This document shows positions 16,413 to 26,600 of a stretch of DNA of 64,000 bases, in pieces. The number at the start of each line of letters is the position of its first letter. Positions within the stretch are counted from its first letter, which is position 1. Made by a program: the position numbers and the translations under genes. Source of the DNA: Deltaproteobacteria bacterium. Lineage in GTDB: Bacteria > Desulfobacterota > Desulfobulbia > Desulfobulbales > Desulfurivibrionaceae. Under the pieces are notes generated by a model. It was given only the letters and a program-made list of their open reading frames with translations, searched no databases and was not told where the DNA came from. Location of the stretch: the NCBI GenBank assembly GCA_026388735.1, contig JAPLJG010000048.1, positions 31,778-95,777 on the forward strand, read 5' to 3'.

Positions 16413-17510
16413 TCAAGTCTTGATATTGACAATAATTCCGGCTTCATGTTCAAGATTATCCAGAGTGGTCAAGAGGTTATTGAGGTCAAGAGGTACCTCC
16501 TGTGTCATCTGGCACACTGCATCATCTGAACAGTTATAGATGTCCAGGGCAAAGCCTTCGTCGTTCTTGGCAAGAACCAAGTGTAATGGCACTCCGCTGG
16601 CTGCCAGATCTTCATTGGCCTGTTTTATCATCTGATGGATGGATTTTTCCGCCAGTGGCGGACGAGGCGGAGTTCCTTCCTGGGACCCGGTTTCTTTGCT
16701 CCTGTTTTTTTTTCTCTTTTCCCATTCCTGTCTGAGAACCAGAGGATCAACGTGCCGAACCCTGCCGATTGGCAGCGGCGGATGGACTCCTTTCCGTATT
16801 GGGCTTGGGTCCGGAGGTGGGGGGGTCGGATTTCTGATCTCATAAGCCGCGAACGCATTTTGATACGGAATTGGTTGGGCTGTTGTCGGTTGATTGGGTG
16901 CCGGCACTTCGCTCGCAACAGTCGTGTCCGTGATGGGGGTCGCAGTCACAGCTGGCGTGGCGGCTGTGGTGGCAGAAGTCACGCCTGTGGTCGCGGTCCC
17001 TGCCGGGGTCACGGCCAGAGTTGTTTCCACCGGGACGGGGGCCGGAGTTTGCCCGGCAACCCCGGCTGCGGCGGGAATCGTAGGTTCCGGCACCGCCAGG
17101 GGAGTGACCAGGGTTTGGGTCGCTTGATTAGTCGCCAAAGCAGCTTGTTGGGCGGGGGTCAGGTTTTGGGTTTCAAGAGCGGTTTGAACCGTTTCGTTAA
17201 CCGCCAAGGCCGCTTCTTGGGCAGGACTCAGGCCTTGAGACTCAAGGATCGTTGTTGGAGGAGTTGTGTTATCGGCTAACAGTGGCTCGGCTGGGGCCGT
17301 TGGCTGGAGGTTCAAGGCTTGCACTGCGTTGCTGCCCAGCAAGGCCGCTTGTTGGGCAGGGGTCAAATTTTGAGTTGCGGCAACCGCTACGGCAACAGGA
17401 TTTTTAACGAGGTTAAGCGGGGAGGTGGCAAGGGGGACAGAGGTCTGAACTTGACTCTGTAGAGCCGTTGGCAAGACGGGATTTGTAGTGTTAATGCTAT
17501 CAACCGGCAT
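16413..17510 (-). CDS. Ala/Pro/Thr-rich repeat protein with FlaG-like C terminus
   Basis: ATG 17510 is preceded by GGAG seven bases away, giving 365 residues. Three imperfect copies of a 19-20-residue unit occur in the first 140 residues: NLTPAQQAALLGSNAVQAL, GLSPAQEAALAVNETVQTAL, and NLTPAQQAALATNQATQTL. A long low-complexity tract of Thr, Ala, Val and Pro follows to about residue 230, then a Pro/Arg/Lys-rich stretch. The last 75 residues look folded and faintly resemble FlaG: KNDEGFALDIYN and QEVPLDLNNLLTTLD. There is no signal peptide. The function is unknown; a flagellar link is tentative. Confidence 0.6.
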   Translation of the reverse strand: MPVDSINTTNPVLPTALQSQVQTSVPLATSPLNLVKNPVAVAVAATQNLTPAQQAALLGSNAVQALNLQPTAPAEPLLADNTTPPTTILESQGLSPAQEAALAVNETVQTALETQNLTPAQQAALATNQATQTLVTPLAVPEPTIPAAAGVAGQTPAPVPVETTLAVTPAGTATTGVTSATTAATPAVTATPITDTTVASEVPAPNQPTTAQPIPYQNAFAAYEIRNPTPPPPDPSPIRKGVHPPLPIGRVRHVDPLVLRQEWEKRKKNRSKETGSQEGTPPRPPLAEKSIHQMIKQANEDLAASGVPLHLVLAKNDEGFALDIYNCSDDAVCQMTQEVPLDLNNLLTTLDNLEHEAGIIVNIKT

Positions 17511-17866
17511 GTCTTTTCTCCATCTCCGGGACGTTGTCTTCCCTTTTTGCGGAGCAGGCGCATGGGGCACAATACTCTTTCGAGCCTATGAAATAAGGAT
17601 AAACAGAAATAGAGGTGCCGTCAATAGCAGCCAAGGAAATCGCTTTTCAGTCAAATGAGTCTGCTCTGCCAAAACGCCGGGCCGGGCCAAGAAGATGTGG
17701 GGGGATGAAGGCGGAGTCCGGGTTCCATGCTCTCCTTAAAAATCAGCTACTCGTCAAGCTGCACGTATTTCTTTACTTCTTTGGTTCGTCACGGTAACTC
17801 TTTCTCGTTCATGGGTAACCCTCCTTTGCCTATGCATTTTACAAAAACTGTTACCTATGTCTTCGT
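17511..17866. other. Gene-free stretch upstream of the repeat protein
   Basis: The 356 bases between the repeat-protein start and the methyltransferase stop contain one convincing promoter for the repeat-protein gene (entered separately). I see no conserved frame, RNA gene or repeat in the remaining bases, roughly 17630-17866. The change to AT-rich DNA begins near 17730. Confidence 0.5.
17596..17624 (-). promoter_or_regulatory. Sigma-70-type promoter for the repeat protein
   Basis: On the minus strand TTGACG (17624-17619) is followed after exactly 17 bases by TATCCT (17601-17596), about 85 bases before ATG 17510. Both boxes match the consensus at five and four of six bases, and the spacing is ideal. 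Confidence 0.5.
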
Positions 17867-18685
17867 TCAGTTCATTCCCCATACTATGATGCAGTTCTTT
17901 GGATGTGTGAGTGGTTCTTCTTTTAGGATTTTTGAGCCAGGAATTATTGCAATCAATTCATCTGCTTTGTAAGAGTTGAATTCTGGTGATGTGATTTCGT
18001 TATATGTTATGTAGCCTCTCTTTGAGTTCAAGATTACTTTACTCAGGTAAATATCCTGTATCGTGCGGGGAAGTTCTGTAAAGGCATAATTGCTTAACAC
18101 TAAGTCATAATTTCTCTGAACTAATTCGTTCATCGTCTTATAAGTTAATGTTGAATGAAGGATGTAGTTATCCAAAAATCTTTGAGCAAGAGCTAGGGCT
18201 GGCTGTATGTCAACTAAACAATATGTGGCTGGTTTATAATAAGCATTGATAACTCGACACTGCCCACCGTATCCAATACCTATTTCACAAATATCCAGAT
18301 TGTCTGCAGTCTGAAAGTGCATTTTTATATCTGCAAGGACCTTAATATACCGAAGGGTAGATGGTGAAATCATTCCTATATTTGGATATTCGTACATTAT
18401 TGGATTGCCATAATTGTCATTCGGTTTGAAATTATTTATCGACGCTAAAATGTCTGAGTCGTTAGATATTAATTGAATATATTCACGGCCTTGTTCCTCT
18501 GAAACATGCTCCAAAATTTGGTTATAGATAGGGTTTCTTCTGAAATTATTGAAAAACCTATAGTCATTGCTGGCGTTGATACATACTTGTGGATAGGCTT
18601 GATTGTCTGACAGGCTGGTCGAGATACGCGCAGGAATCGACATGACATATTTCTTTTGAAGTATTTTCGTTAATAAGTGTTTCAT
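17867..18685 (-). CDS. Putative sugar O-methyltransferase, AT-rich
   Basis: This 272-residue class I methyltransferase has the AdoMet-binding motif DICEIGIGYGGQCRVI, then CLVDIQPALALAQRFLD and the motif IV-like YDLVLSNYAFTELP. The overall pattern, including IGMISPSTLRYIKVLADI before motif I, fits the 'putative sugar O-methyltransferase' family found in polysaccharide clusters. ATG 18685 is preceded by AGGCGG. The codon usage is rich in A/T-ending codons (many ATT, AAT, TTA) and contrasts sharply with the GC-rich neighbours, which suggests acquisition by transfer. It is not beside other glycan genes here. Confidence 0.75.
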   Translation of the reverse strand: MKHLLTKILQKKYVMSIPARISTSLSDNQAYPQVCINASNDYRFFNNFRRNPIYNQILEHVSEEQGREYIQLISNDSDILASINNFKPNDNYGNPIMYEYPNIGMISPSTLRYIKVLADIKMHFQTADNLDICEIGIGYGGQCRVINAYYKPATYCLVDIQPALALAQRFLDNYILHSTLTYKTMNELVQRNYDLVLSNYAFTELPRTIQDIYLSKVILNSKRGYITYNEITSPEFNSYKADELIAIIPGSKILKEEPLTHPKNCIIVWGMN

Positions 18686-18737
18686 GATTCCGCCTATTCT
18701 TGTGATAAGGTCTTTAATCTTCTGGTCGCAAACCTGA

Positions 18738-19316
18738 TTAGTTCGCTTTTTTAACAAACTGCGTCAGAATTACAATCCGCTGGCCATTGATCCGGGCCTC
18801 GATATGCTCGGGGTTATCCGCTACCAGTGAGATTCCGCGCACTACGGTGCCGCGCTTGGCCGTAAAGTTGGCCCCCTTCACATCCAAATCCTTGATCAGC
18901 GTTACCGAGTCGCCTGCCGCAAGCGTTGTGCCGTTGCTGTCGACATGTTTGGCTGCCGTTTCATGGCTTCCTTCGTCCGTTGCCAGCGCCCAGGACAGGG
19001 TCTCTTCATCCAAATAGAGCATATCGAGCAAGGACTGCGCCCAGCCCTCGGTGCTCAAACGCTTGAGCATCCGCCAGGCCATCACCTGCACCGCTGGCAC
19101 CTGGCTCCACATGCTTTCATTCAGGCAGCGCCAGTGATTGGTATCCATGTTTTCTGGGTTTTCAATCTGTTCGCGACAGGTTGCACAGATAAGCACGCAC
19201 TGGTCCGCACTGCTATTTGAGCTGGGGGGGACTTCATGCACGCCCAGGCCCTCTGTTGCGCCACACAATTCACATTTGGATTCGCTGCGGGCCTGTAAGG
19301 TTTTTTCTGTACTCAT
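18738..19316 (-). CDS. phnA: PhnA-domain protein (zinc ribbon plus SH3-like domain)
   Basis: This 192-residue protein has an N-terminal zinc ribbon (CELCGATEGL, then CVLICATCREQI) and a C-terminal PhnA domain with AAGDSVTLIKDLDVKGANFTA, KRGTVVRGI and ARINGQRIVILTQFVKK. PhnA proteins have been named for alkylphosphonate uptake but are not required for it; the function is unclear. ATG 19316 starts MSTEKTLQ; ATG 19334 is an alternative. A weak promoter pair TTGCAA/TATCAA with 17-base spacing lies at 19368-19340 on the minus strand. Confidence 0.85.
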   Translation of the reverse strand: MSTEKTLQARSESKCELCGATEGLGVHEVPPSSNSSADQCVLICATCREQIENPENMDTNHWRCLNESMWSQVPAVQVMAWRMLKRLSTEGWAQSLLDMLYLDEETLSWALATDEGSHETAAKHVDSNGTTLAAGDSVTLIKDLDVKGANFTAKRGTVVRGISLVADNPEHIEARINGQRIVILTQFVKKAN

Positions 19317-19888
19317 GTGCTTGTTGTGCCTCATGTTGGTTGATAGGGGTTTGCCTGACGGGTTGCAAGAAAATCGTCTAACAGAATGGCCTCGGTACAG
19401 AGTAACCTGTGATCTGCTGGCGGCAAAGGCGGAATCCAATTAGCCGTTGAAAATTCCGGTAAAGGCGGGCCGTAGAAATCTTCCAGCCCTGCCGATACCT
19501 CAGCCTCTCTCGCCTTACAGATCCGCCAGGAGGGATGGTCGAAGCGGTATTCGCGGTAGCCGCCATCCTGTTACCTGGTGTCGCCCCAAAATTGTGCCAG
19601 CAGAAATTCTTCTTTCGAGCAGGGCTCCTGGAAAATTGGCTGATCGGGGGAGATTGCCCGGAGGAAATACCGTTGTTTTTCGGAGCGTGATCCGTATTCG
19701 GTCAGTAGCGCCCGACCAGGGAAGCAAAGACCCGGTTGTCATGGAAAGTTCGGTGCGAACCGGAAGACAGGGGGCCGAGGAGGGGCGATCTCATCAGTGA
19801 GCAGGCTGAACCGGCTCAGCCCGGCGGTCGGGAAGGGGCGTCCTCTTTCGGTTCAGGCTGCAGAGAAACGTAATTTGGCAACAGCCTC
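19317..19888. other. Unassigned stretch of about 570 bases
   Basis: Apart from a possible phnA promoter at 19340-19368, no gene is supported between phnA and the chemoreceptor stop. The interval is GC-rich and carries several short open frames on both strands without recognisable domains or ribosome sites. Local inverted segments such as GGTGCGAACCGG near 19754 and GCTGAACCGGCTCAGC near 19806 (arms GCTGA.CCGG) suggest RNA structure, but I cannot match them to a known family. Confidence 0.4.
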
Positions 19889-21325
19889 CTAAGCAGCCGT
19901 GTCGCCATGCACCGCCTTGGTCAGTTCGTTGACCACAGCTTCCAGTTCGGCGGCCTGGGCAGAGAGATCCTCCGAGGCTACAGTCGATTCATCGGAAGAG
20001 GCGGCGACCCGTTGGGTGGCGCTGCTCAGGGAGTCGGTGGCCGTCTGCATCTGCCGAATCTGGTTGGCCAGATTATGGGTGGCTTTGGTAATGGCCGTAT
20101 TTTTGTCGCCGATGCCGGTGGCGGACTCGATGATCCCTTCAAAATCGTTGTTCACGTTTTTCAAGGCGCTGGTGCTATGGACGATATGCTCCATGGTGCC
20201 TTCTAGGAGACGCTGGGTATCTTGGGCTGCGGAGGCTGCACGCATGGCCAGGTTTTTGACCTCGCCAGCTACCACCGCGAAACCGGCGCCGGCTTCGCCA
20301 GCTCTGGCCGCTTCCACCGCCGCGTTCAGGGCCAGCAGGTTGGTTTGGAAAGCGATGCTGCCGATGGTGGTGATGATCTGGCCGATTTTGTCGCTGTCCT
20401 GCTCAATCAACCCCATGTTTTGGGTGAGACTTACCAAGGCGCGGAGGGACTGGCCGGATTTTTCGATGTTTTCATTCATCAATTTTTCGCTGCCTGAGGT
20501 CAGTTCTGCCGTCTGCTGACCTACTTCGCTCATGGAGGCGAGACTCGCAGCGGTCTCTTCCGCCACCGCCGCCTGTTTGGAGGCATCCTCGGCCAGGGCG
20601 TTGCTGGTGACGGCGATCGTGGCTGCGGTGGCGGCCACCTGGTGAGAGTTGTCGCGGATGGTGTCGGTGAGGCGGGAAAGAAGTTGGCTCAGGCCGGATG
20701 CGGTGAGGAAGGAGAGAAACATACCCACAAGCACCGAGGCGAGGGTGAGGCCGGCAACAGTGTACTTAGTGGCAGTGGCGGCGGTGAGCATGGCCTCATC
20801 GGTGAGCACATTTTTTTTGGTTGTGGCCCGGATCTCTTTCAGCAGCCGTTGTACCTCGCTTAAGGCCGGCAGGGTCTGGCTGAGGAAGATTTCCTTAGCT
20901 GGGCCGCGATCCTCGGGTCGGAACTGTTCTTTGATGGCCACTGCAGTCTGGTGCAGGTCGTGGTGCGGTTTTTCGATGCTCAGCAGAAGCGGCGCCAGAG
21001 CCGGAAACTGGTGCTCCGCCTTTTTGCGGCCCTCGCCGTAGAGCCAGGTGCCGAAGCCGCATTTGTGGTCATCGGTTTCCGCCTTCAGGGTGGTGACGTG
21101 GTCGTTGACAATTAGGGCGTTGATCTGATTGACCCAGTTCAGGTGGTCCACCTCGCGCTGGGCCAGGATCCCATCCAGTTGATTGCTGCTGATAACTTCT
21201 TCCGCTCCGTTGATGATGCGGTTGACGCCCAGATAGGTGACCACGCCGGTGGCTATGAACAGCCCCAGAACGCAGGCAAAGCCGAGGGTGATTTTCTGAT
21301 TGACGCTCAGGTTATTCCAGACCAT
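19889..21325 (-). CDS. Methyl-accepting chemotaxis protein with CZB zinc-binding domain
   Basis: The 478 residues comprise a membrane segment (about 12-32), a sensing region carrying a CZB domain (about 50-155), a second membrane segment (about 192-212) and the signalling coiled coil. The CZB motif is visible as [31 protein letters not shown] and [13 protein letters not shown], giving the His, Cys and His zinc ligands. The hairpin tip reads [20 protein letters not shown] followed by [16 protein letters not shown] domains usually lie in the cytoplasm; here the domain sits between two membrane segments, so it would be periplasmic, which is notable. GGAG stands six bases before the ATG. It ends the partner-switching gene series. 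Confidence 0.93.
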   Translation of the reverse strand: MVWNNLSVNQKITLGFACVLGLFIATGVVTYLGVNRIINGAEEVISSNQLDGILAQREVDHLNWVNQINALIVNDHVTTLKAETDDHKCGFGTWLYGEGRKKAEHQFPALAPLLLSIEKPHHDLHQTAVAIKEQFRPEDRGPAKEIFLSQTLPALSEVQRLLKEIRATTKKNVLTDEAMLTAATATKYTVAGLTLASVLVGMFLSFLTASGLSQLLSRLTDTIRDNSHQVAATAATIAVTSNALAEDASKQAAVAEETAASLASMSEVGQQTAELTSGSEKLMNENIEKSGQSLRALVSLTQNMGLIEQDSDKIGQIITTIGSIAFQTNLLALNAAVEAARAGEAGAGFAVVAGEVKNLAMRAASAAQDTQRLLEGTMEHIVHSTSALKNVNNDFEGIIESATGIGDKNTAITKATHNLANQIRQMQTATDSLSSATQRVAASSDESTVASEDLSAQAAELEAVVNELTKAVHGDTAA

Positions 21326-21368
21326 GCTGCTCTCCTGTTTGGACAGATACTGTTCCAGTGTTCGTTGT

Positions 21369-21686
21369 TCAGTTTCCGGTGCTCATGGAAAAGAGAGTGT
21401 CCAGCCGCAACTCCATGAAAAGTTCATGGATGGGCCGGGGCACCATGACCAGACGGACGGTGCCATTTTGGGCCGCGATGTTCTTGTAGAACAGGAGAAG
21501 CTTGCCGATGCCGGAACTGCCTATGTGGCTGACTGAGGCCAGATTTATGACCAGTTCTTTGATTTGGTTCTGTGGGAGGGTATTGAACTGTTGCTTGAGG
21601 ATCGCGGCTCCTTCTTCGTTGATGGTTCCAGACAAGGTGAGGAAGGCAGTTTCCCCCTGTAGCTTAGTTTCGCAGGTCATGGGCAT
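21369..21686 (-). CDS. STAS-domain anti-sigma factor antagonist
   Basis: ATG 21686 has GGAGGA eight bases upstream and gives 105 residues. The protein is one STAS domain: [19 protein letters not shown], then [20 protein letters not shown] with the phosphorylatable Ser in HIGSSGIG, and a C-terminal helix [15 protein letters not shown]. It should be phosphorylated by the anti-sigma-type kinase (next upstream gene) and dephosphorylated by the PP2C phosphatase. The upstream gap of 233 bases carries a 7-bp perfect inverted repeat CACAAAT/ATTTGTG at 21805-21824. Confidence 0.9.
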   Translation of the reverse strand: MPMTCETKLQGETAFLTLSGTINEEGAAILKQQFNTLPQNQIKELVINLASVSHIGSSGIGKLLLFYKNIAAQNGTVRLVMVPRPIHELFMELRLDTLFSMSTGN

Positions 21687-21919
21687 GGTCAGTTCCTCCG
21701 TCCCGGCAGTTCTGTCGGGGGGGCAAAGGTCAGCGAAAAGACAACAAAAAATCATGGTCGCGAGAAAACCCAAGAAAACCGTGATGCAACTATGTTTAGT
21801 GAACCACAAATTTCAGTATTTGTGAAGAATTCTCTTTCCTGTTTTTTGAGGTTTTATGGGAAGCAGGTCCGGGAATATTGTCCAAAAAATAAGGGGCTGT
21901 CTGCTTTGCGGTAAAACGG

Positions 21920-22384
21920 TCAGGTCGGGGGGGCGTTTTTCTTCGTGGGCGAAATTCTGTCGAAAGAGGCGATCAGGTGTCGTCCCTGATCTTGCCAGGA
22001 TACCTGGTCCGCCAGGTAGGTGATGATGGCGATGCCACGGCCGCAGGGTCTACAGATATTTTTGTCGGCCCGCGGATCGGCGATGGTCAGGAAGTCGAAA
22101 CCGCTGCCCTGGTCCAGCACCTCAAGAACCAGATTTTTTGTGACTCGCCAGCGGACAGTGACCGTTTTGCTTCGGTCTTTTTCGTTGCCATGCAGCCAAG
22201 CGTTGACCACGGCTTCGTGCAGGGCCAGGTTGATGCGGAATTGCGGATTGACGAAGCCCTGCTTTATGAGCGCGGGTTCCATCGTGGTATAGACCTCGCT
22301 TATAAAACGGTCGATCTCGGCACTGTCCGCCGCGTGGATTGAATGCTCCTGGCAGAGGAGAGGCTGGGCGTGTGTCGGAGTCAT
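21920..22384 (-). CDS. RsbW/SpoIIAB-like serine kinase (HATPase_c_2)
   Basis: This 154-residue GHKL ATPase has the N box NLALHEAVVNAWLHGN, the G1 box EVLDQGSGFDF, and the G2 box CGRGIAIITYLAD. Members phosphorylate a STAS partner and may sequester a sigma factor or another target. It lies 19 bases after the phosphatase gene and upstream of the STAS gene, completing a partner-switching set. The usual glycines of the G2 region are partly replaced by RPCGRGI, common in the Gram-negative branch. Confidence 0.9.
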   Translation of the reverse strand: MTPTHAQPLLCQEHSIHAADSAEIDRFISEVYTTMEPALIKQGFVNPQFRINLALHEAVVNAWLHGNEKDRSKTVTVRWRVTKNLVLEVLDQGSGFDFLTIADPRADKNICRPCGRGIAIITYLADQVSWQDQGRHLIASFDRISPTKKNAPPT

Positions 22385-22403
22385 GGTCTTGCCCAGGGGA
22401 GGA

Positions 22404-23549
22404 TCACTGGTCGGCGAGAAACCGGACGGCCAGCATGGTCAGGTCGTCCGGGAGGCGGATATCGTTGGAAAAGAGCAGCATTTTTTCGACAAGCTGCTGC
22501 ATTTTTTGTTCGCTGTCCGGGAAGCCGTGTGCACTCACCAGCTTTGCCAGGCCGTCACTGCCGAGCATCCTGCCGCGGGAGTCGGTGATTTCCATGGCGC
22601 CGTCGGTGCAGAAGAGCAGGCCGTCGTCGGGGCAAAGGGAGAGGAGGTTGGTTTCGTATTCGGTTTCCGGCATCATGCCCAAAGGCAGTCCGGCCATCTT
22701 GATTGTCCGGGTCTCCTTTTCCCTGACCAGGAAGAGAGGAGGGCTGCCCGCGCCGCAGAGGGCAACGGTTCGGGCCTCCAGATCGATCAGGCCGAAAAGG
22801 CAGGTGGCAAAGGATTCTCCGTCCCGGACCAGCTGACAGAGATTGCGGTTCAGGGCGTTCATGAATGGTGCCGGCTGATCCAGCAAATGGCGGTTGCTTT
22901 CCCACAGGGAGTGCAGGTGCATGGCGTACAGGGCCGCCGCCACCCCGTGGCCCATGACATCGGCGATCAGGAAGGCATAACGGTCCCGGTCCATCCGCTC
23001 AACTGTGGAGTAATCACCGCCCACGATATCGTGGGGTGCATAATGGGAAGCCCAGCGCAGGCGCGGGTCGTCGTCGGGCGGCATGGCCATGGACAGCGTC
23101 TGAATTTGCCGGGATCTTTCCAGGTCGCGCATCTGTAGGGAAAGATCCTGGAAGACCTCTACCCCGCCGATGACTGTGCCCAACTCGTTGCGGATGGGCG
23201 AGACGCTGACCTGCACCGGCAGGCGTCCGCCCTCTTTTTTTTGGGCGAACACCACGGAGGGTGAGGTCGAGATGCTGTCGGTAACCATGGCTCGGTACAG
23301 GGGGCAGGCCTCCTTGCCGCACAACTCCCTCCCTTCCTTGTCCGTGTGGCGAAGGATGTTGTCCTTGCATGACCGGCCCACCACCTCCGAAGCCCGCCAG
23401 CCGGTGATCTCTTCCGCGGCTTCGTTCCAATAGACGATCCGCCGCTCCAGATCCGTGACATAGATGCCGTGGCTGATGCCTGCCAGGATCTGGTCTGCGG
23501 TGTAGGAGATGTTCGGTAGGGGGTGCGGTTTCATGCGCCGGTCATCCAT
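22404..23549 (-). CDS. PAS-SpoIIE (PP2C) serine phosphatase
   Basis: From ATG 23549 the protein has 381 residues: a PAS domain (about 15-130) with ISHGIYVTDLERRIVYWNEA and a PAC-like RNELGTVIGGVEVFQDLS, a short coiled linker, and a SpoIIE-type PP2C domain with GGDYSTVERMD, YAFLIADVMGHGVAAAL and CTDGAMEITD, which carry metal-binding aspartates. It would dephosphorylate the STAS protein in response to a PAS signal. The frame is open to 23582, but that codon is TTG and lacks a ribosome site. GGAG lies somewhat far (13 bases) from ATG 23549, so the exact start is uncertain. Confidence 0.9.
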   Translation of the reverse strand: MDDRRMKPHPLPNISYTADQILAGISHGIYVTDLERRIVYWNEAAEEITGWRASEVVGRSCKDNILRHTDKEGRELCGKEACPLYRAMVTDSISTSPSVVFAQKKEGGRLPVQVSVSPIRNELGTVIGGVEVFQDLSLQMRDLERSRQIQTLSMAMPPDDDPRLRWASHYAPHDIVGGDYSTVERMDRDRYAFLIADVMGHGVAAALYAMHLHSLWESNRHLLDQPAPFMNALNRNLCQLVRDGESFATCLFGLIDLEARTVALCGAGSPPLFLVREKETRTIKMAGLPLGMMPETEYETNLLSLCPDDGLLFCTDGAMEITDSRGRMLGSDGLAKLVSAHGFPDSEQKMQQLVEKMLLFSNDIRLPDDLTMLAVRFLADQ

Positions 23550-23605
23550 GGTTGTTTTCTTTCTCCGGGCTCGACAGGGCAATCTGGGGAATCCCTTCCC
23601 TCAGT

Positions 23606-26600
23606 TCACCCCTGCCCATTCTGCCGCCAGCGCCCACCCTTGCCGCCGTTCCGAGGCTGGATCTCCGCCTTGGTTTTCAGGTACACCACTGCGGCATAGC
23701 CCAGCAGCCCTTCCACCTCCGCATCGAATTCCTTGCAAGGCCGGACGGTAAAGTCCGAGGGCGGCTCGATATCCACCTCGCCCCGCCCGTTAAATTGCAT
23801 GGTCAGGGAAACCGGGCAAGTGCCGTGAAACTCGCGCACTTTGTTTTTCAGGCTTTCCAGCTTCTGCCTGCTCACCTGATCGGACTTGAGCAGGATGCGG
23901 GCGCCGTTGGTGTATTTGCTCCGCGCCTCGCTCAGGCTGTCCACCGATTCGGCGATGATCTTGGCCCCCTGTTCTTCCTGTTTGACTGTGCCCAGAACGA
24001 TGATCGGTTCGTCGCTGGTCAGGAGATGGCCGCATTTGGCAAAGGCCTCGGGGAACACGACCACCTCGACGGCTCCGGCCCGGTCTTCCAACACGATGAA
24101 GGCCATACGGTCGCCTTTTTTGCTGCGGTGGTCTTTGTACTCGCGGACCAGGCCGCCCACCCGCACCGGCTGGTTGTCGCCCCAGTCGCCGAGACTGGTG
24201 AGGTCGGTGTCGGCCACGGCCATGATCTCCTGATAGAAGTTGTCCAGGGGATGGCCGGTGAGGTAGAAGCCCACGGTCTCTTTTTCAAAGGCGAGCCGTT
24301 CTTTCTCGGTCCATTCCGAGATGTTGGGCAGGTCGATGGTGTTGGCCTTGCTGTTTTGTGCTTGCGACATGGTCGAGAACAGCGAGATCTGGCCGCTTAG
24401 GCGATCCCGCTGGGCGGACTGGGCTTGCTCCAGGGCAATGTCCAGGATGGCGAAGAGCTGGGAGCGCTTGGCCCCCAGGGAATCAAAGGCCCCGGCCTTG
24501 ATCAGGCTTTCGATGACCCTTCGGTTCACCTTGCGGGAATCCACCCGGTCGCAGAAATCCTCCAGCCCGCCGTAAGGGCCGTCCGTTGCCCGCACCTCCA
24601 TGACGGAGTCCAGGGCTTGTCCGCCCACGTTTTTGACCGCGGCCAGGCCGAAGCGGATGCGGTCGTTGACCACGGCAAAGTCCTTGTCCGACTCGTTGAT
24701 GTCCGGAGGGAGTACCTCGATGTCGTGGTCCCGGCATTCGATGATGTAGCGCACTACCTTGTCGGTGTTGCCCACGTCGCAGGAGAGCAGGGCGGCCATG
24801 AACTGGGCCGGGTAATGGGCCTTGAGCCAGGCGGTCTGGTAGGCGATCAGGGCGTAGGCCGCGCTGTGGCTCTTGTTGAAGCCGTAGCCCGCGAACTTGG
24901 CCATCAGGTCGAAGACGTACTCGGCCTTGTCCGGGGGGATGGAGTTCTTCTTGGCCCCGGCCAGGAATTTTTCCTTCTCCGCCTCCATGACCTCGGCTTT
25001 TTTCTTGCCCATGGCCCGGCGCAGGTTGTCGGCATCGCCCAGGGAGTAGCCGGCCAGGACGTTGGCGATCTTCATGACCTGTTCCTGGTAGACGATAACC
25101 CCGTAGGTCTCCTTGAGGATGGGTTCCAACTGCGGTAGTGGATAGATGGCTTGCATCCTGCCGTGTTTGGTATCGACGAACTGATCGACCATGCCGGACT
25201 CCAGCGGGCCGGGGCGGTAGAGGGCCACCAGGGCGATGAGGTCGGAGAAGACCTCGGGCTTCATCTTCATCAGCAGGCCGCGCATGCCGGAGCTTTCCAG
25301 CTGGAAAACCCCCAGGGCGTCGCCTCGGGCCAGCAGGTCGTAGGTCTTGGTGTCGTCCAGGGGGATGCGGTTGATGTCCGGCCGCTGGCCGATATCCGCC
25401 GCGATCAGCTTGAGAGCCCGGTCGATGACGGTGAGGGTCTTGAGGCCCAGAAAGTCGAACTTGATCAACCCGGTCATCTCGGTGTGGATCATGTCGTACT
25501 GGGTGAGAACCTCGCCCTTAGGGCCCTTGCAGACCGGCAGGTATTCCACCATGGGCCTGGGCGAGATCACCACACCGGCGGCATGGATGGAGGTATGGCG
25601 GTTGAGGCCTTCCAGGGTTTGGGCGATGCGGAGAAGCTCCTCTATCTGCGGGTCGCGTTTTATCAGCTCCTGGAGGCGGGGCTCGGCCTCGATGGCCTTC
25701 TTGATCGTGATCTTGAGCTCTTCCGGGATGAGCTTGGCGATGCGGTCCACGTCGCCATAGGCCACGCCCAGGGCCCGGCCCACGTCGCGGATCACGGCCC
25801 GGGCCTTCATGGAGCCGTAGGTGACGATCTGGGCGACATGCGCCTCGCCGCCGTAGCGTTGCTGTACGTACTCGATGACCTCGCCGCGGCGCTCCTGGCA
25901 GAAATCCACGTCAAAGTCGGGCATGGACTTGCGCTCGATGTTCAAGAAACGCTCGAAAATCAGGCCGTAGGGGATGGGGTCGATGTCGGTGATCCGCATG
26001 GAATAGGCGGCGAGACTGCCCGCGCCGGAGCCGCGGCCCGGGCCCACCGGGATATCATGGTCCTTGGCCCAGTTGATGAAATCGGCCACGATGAGAAAAT
26101 AACCCGGAAAGCCCATCTTCTGGATGACGTCGATCTCGTGGGTGAGCCGGTCGCGGTAGGCCTTTTCAATCTCCTGGGTGAGCTGGCCGATCTCCCGCAT
26201 GTCGCCCAGCCGCTCTTCCAGCCCGGCCAGGGCGGCCTTTTCGAACAGGGAGTCGAGGGTTTCGCCCTCGGGCACTGGGAAGATGGGGAAATGGGACTCG
26301 CCGAAGGTCAGCTCGACATTGCAGCGTTCTGCCAATCGAACGGTTTCGGCGATGGCTTCGGGCGAATGGGCAAAGGCCTTTTTCATCTCGTCGGGAGACT
26401 TGAAGAAAAGCTCGTCGGTGGAGAACCGGAATCGGTTGGCATCGTGCATGGTTTTGCCGGTCTGGATGCAGAGCAGCACCTCATGGGCCTGGGCCTCTTC
26501 CCGGTTGAGGTAATGGCAGTCGTTGGTGGCAATGAGTGGGATGCCCATCTCCTGGGAAAGCTGCTTGAGCCCCGTGTTGACCACGGTCTGTTCTGGGATA

